Below are positions 15,421-16,755 of a stretch of 16,755 nucleotides of DNA, piece by piece. A model generated the notes under the pieces. The model worked only from the letters and a program-made list of their open reading frames with translations. It did no database searches and was not told the DNA's origin. The position numbers and the translations under genes were made by a program. The stretch lies in NCBI GenBank assembly GCA_003501385.1, contig DNPN01000235.1, positions 1-16,755 of the forward strand, given 5' to 3'. The number at the start of each line of letters is the position of its first letter. Within the stretch, counting starts at the first letter, position 1. This DNA comes from Rhizobium sp. (GTDB taxonomy: Bacteria; Pseudomonadota; Alphaproteobacteria; Rhizobiales; Rhizobiaceae).

Positions 15421-15453
15421 TGTAAAAATACATACTAGCTGTTATGTTTTACA
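15421..15453. promoter_or_regulatory. Inverted repeat TGTAAAA-N19-TTTTACA upstream of the operon
   Basis: A perfect 7-base inverted repeat with a 19-base spacer lies 26 to 58 bases upstream of the synthase start, just downstream of the -35-like hexamers on the minus strand. The position suits an operator controlling the whole operon. Its sequence does not match the palindrome at the TetR promoter, so a common regulator is not shown. Confidence 0.4.
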
Positions 15454-15845
15454 GTTAGCAGTCAACCCTAGGTCTGTCAATTGACCCATACACGTGAGAT
15501 GTAGCAAATTTGTTTTTGAAAAGTATTGTGTAAGACGTTATTATTCAGAAAAGCAATATATTAAAATATATTAAATTTATAGCAATATCATGGCCTTCAA
15601 TTGATGTCTTTGATCACGGTGCCTACAATGTAGATGTTATTTGTCAATCTTTCTTTGAGGGCTTGTTGTTTTATTAATTTAATTTAATTTTTATTTTAAG
15701 AAAAATATTCTATTTATGTATTTAAATTGAGTTGAATTTTGCAATTCAAGTGTTGTTTTTGTTGGTGTGTCCTGTTGCTGATGCAGCCGAAACCTCGCCA
15801 TCTTCGGACCTGCGGTGGGCGTGCTGGGTGGGTCTTTCTTGTGAC

Positions 15846-15882
15846 CCAGGTGGCTTGCCGCTTGCTACGGCATAACACCTGG
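15846..15882. promoter_or_regulatory. Nested palindrome overlapping the TetR promoter, candidate operator
   Basis: CCAGGTG (15846-15852) pairs with CACCTGG (15876-15882) and, inside it, TGCCG (15856-15860) pairs with CGGCA (15868-15872). The two spacers between arms are three bases each and the centre is seven bases, so the whole 37-base block is symmetric. It covers the -35 to -10 interval of the candidate TetR promoter, the classic position for autorepression by a dimeric TetR protein. Confidence 0.55.
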
Positions 15883-15890
15883 TATAGAAT
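15862..15890 (+). promoter_or_regulatory. Candidate promoter of the TetR gene, giving a leaderless mRNA
   Basis: TTGCTA (15862-15867) and TAGAAT (15885-15890) are spaced by 17 bases. The predicted transcription start, about seven bases after the -10, falls at or next to the ATG at 15897, and no Shine-Dalgarno sequence is visible in the six intervening bases. The transcript may therefore be leaderless. Confidence 0.5.
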
Positions 15891-15896
15891 GCGCGC

Positions 15897-16469
15897 ATGA
15901 ATACGAAGGAAGCACTTATCGCAAGTACGCAAGAGTTGTTGTGGACTCGTGGCTACACGGGTACGAGTCCACGCGCCATCCTCGATCACTCCGGGGTTGG
16001 GCAAGGTAGTCTCTATCATTATTTCTCTGGCAAATCTGATTTGGCGCGCGTCGCGATAGAGCGATCGGCTGAACGCATGAAGGCGAGGGTTGCTACCTGT
16101 CTGTTGGCGGGTGGTCGGCCTATTGATCGGCTGTTGGCGTTTCTGAATGATGACAGGCCGATATTGAGAGGTTGCCCAATTGGCCGATTGACCGCTGATC
16201 CCGAAATTGCGGCGGATGAGACGCTTCGGTCGATTGTTGCCGATGCTCTCCAGCGCTGTCGCGTACTTTTGGTTCAAACAATCGAGCAGGCTATGGTTGC
16301 CGATGAATTGGCCAAGGATATGGAGCCCAGTGTTCTGGCGGACCTCATGCTGTCGACACTGCAGGGTGGGTTGGTTTTGGCGGGAGCAGCGGCCTCTGAT
16401 GTGCCCTACCGAAATTCCGTGGCAGCGTTGATCACGCTTTTACGGCGACCGGATAGCGCTCATCGTTAG
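15897..16469 (+). CDS. TetR/AcrR family transcriptional regulator
   Basis: This 190-residue protein has an N-terminal TetR helix-turn-helix: the sequence around 22-50 reads GTSPRAILDHSGVGQGSLY followed by HYFSGKSDLA, the family signature. The C-terminal part is a helical ligand-binding domain; RGCPIGRLTADPEI resembles the YxaF/LmrA-like branch. It is the only confident plus-strand gene and is divergent from the biosynthetic operon, so it is the natural candidate local repressor, induced by the product or a precursor. A symmetric palindrome overlaps its promoter. ATG 15897 is chosen because the HTH needs it and the frame starts there; no ribosome binding site is visible. It could instead control only itself or a gene to the right of the window. 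Confidence 0.87.
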   Translation: MNTKEALIASTQELLWTRGYTGTSPRAILDHSGVGQGSLYHYFSGKSDLARVAIERSAERMKARVATCLLAGGRPIDRLLAFLNDDRPILRGCPIGRLTADPEIAADETLRSIVADALQRCRVLLVQTIEQAMVADELAKDMEPSVLADLMLSTLQGGLVLAGAAASDVPYRNSVAALITLLRRPDSAHR

Positions 16470-16476
16470 TGGTATT

Positions 16477-16632
16477 CTAACTTAAATGATGTTGTATCTC
16501 CGGGTATTCTTCAATGTAATGTTCGAGTTGCTTCGCTGCGATGAGGACATCTTTTAACTTTTGTCGGTAATGTCCAAGGTTTTCAGATGTGATACCACAT
16601 CTGATCAGTGCCGTCCCTCCTGCACAAAGCAT
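16477..16632 (-). pseudogene. Small unrecognised ORF or gene remnant
   Basis: On the minus strand a 51-codon frame runs from ATG 16632 to TAG 16477, reading MLCAGGTALIRCGITSENLG and then HYRQKLKDVLIAAKQLEHYI before a short tail. The amphipathic, protein-like composition continues upstream in frame without a start (AQSDPDKALAYGV) until a TAA at the edge of the dispersed repeat. That suggests either a short gene with a non-ATG start or the 3' end of a gene cut by the repeat. I do not recognise a family, and no good ribosome binding site precedes the ATG. It converges on the TetR gene. Confidence 0.35.
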
Positions 16633-16683
16633 AACGCCATATGCGAGAGCCTTGTCAGGATCCGATTGAGCCAGACAGGCTTA

Positions 16684-16755
16684 TCGATTTTTCGTTTGTC
16701 TTTTCGAAAAAACTGGCTTCCACTTTTCCCTCACTAGAGTTTGTCAGGGAAAAGT
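16684..16755. repeat. Dispersed intergenic repeat, copy 2, with terminal hairpin
   Basis: This matches the repeat at 5775-5836 in the same orientation through the blocks TCGATT, CGTTTGTCT, AAAACTGG, TTC and ACTTTT. It also contains a perfect 10-base inverted repeat, ACTTTTCCCT (16722-16731) and AGGGAAAAGT (16746-16755), with a 14-base loop, which may continue past the window end. It is the type of palindromic intergenic repeat I associate with Brucellaceae and related Rhizobiales. Confidence 0.55.

Larger units (their letters stand above)
15396..15896. promoter_or_regulatory. AT-rich divergent intergenic region between the operon and the TetR gene
   Basis: This spacer of 501 bases separates the synthase gene (left, minus) from the TetR gene (right, plus). 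From 15396 to about 15770 it is strongly AT-rich, with a tandem 10-mer (AATATATTAA twice, 15555-15574) and short TTAAT repeats around 15674-15690. From about 15780 the composition becomes GC-rich, which may mark a junction. On the minus strand two TTGAC(A/T) -35-like hexamers lie at 15475-15480 and 15460-15465, but I see no convincing -10 at the right distance. No gene is supported; a 39-codon plus frame from 15781 overlaps the TetR start but has no recognisable similarity. Confidence 0.6.

Noticed and set aside
15555..15574. Tandem AATATATTAA pair considered as an iteron or origin
   Set aside because: Only two units, in generally AT-rich sequence, with no replication gene nearby.
15781..15900. 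39-codon plus frame whose stop overlaps the TetR ATG
   Set aside because: No ribosome binding site or similarity, and it overlaps the candidate TetR promoter and palindrome.
15714..16277. 187-codon minus-strand frame across the TetR start
   Set aside because: It is antisense to the TetR gene and its promoter, low in complexity, and has no family features.

Overview
The window looks like chromosome or large-replicon sequence of an alphaproteobacterium, probably Hyphomicrobiales and perhaps Brucellaceae (Ochrobactrum/Brucella type). That guess rests on the malonate decarboxylase operon layout and on two copies of a dispersed intergenic repeat of a kind I associate with that group; I could not check it by search. 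Almost everything is read on the minus strand. The only confident plus-strand gene is a TetR-family regulator at the right end.

Region 1 (1-4630) is the 5' part of a malonate decarboxylase operon, transcribed mdcA-mdcB-mdcC-mdcD-mdcE leftwards and running off the window inside mdcE. The ORFs overlap or nearly touch. mdcA is interrupted by an in-frame TAG at 4078-4080; the reading frame and family similarity continue on both sides, so one nonsense substitution, a sequencing error or readthrough is the issue, not a frameshift. Several palindromes lie in the promoter region upstream.

Region 2 (4631-16755) is an accessory island, more AT-rich in its spacers and in the pheA-like gene. From upstream to downstream (right to left) it has a tightly coupled seven-gene operon: a 2-isopropylmalate/homocitrate-synthase-like enzyme, an isochorismatase-fold hydrolase, a TauD/clavaminate-synthase-like Fe(II)/2-oxoglutarate dioxygenase, a small cupin, an MFS exporter, a LeuC-like isomerase subunit, and a LeuD-like subunit fused to a large FAD/NAD(P)-binding oxidoreductase. 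Below it, with its own spacer, is a GAPDH gene, then a prephenate dehydratase with a degenerate ACT domain. A TetR gene diverges from the operon across a 501-bp spacer.

Taken together, region 2 reads as a small biosynthetic cluster that extends a 2-oxo acid by one carbon (synthase plus isomerase), tailors it oxidatively (FAD domain, dioxygenase) and exports it (MFS). The prephenate dehydratase could supply phenylpyruvate with relaxed feedback control, and the additional GAPDH could be a self-resistance target copy. No 3-isopropylmalate dehydrogenase, peptide synthetase or polyketide synthase is present. The product is unknown to me and the pathway is inference from enzyme families and gene order. 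No tRNA, rRNA, CRISPR array, transposase or integrase was seen.
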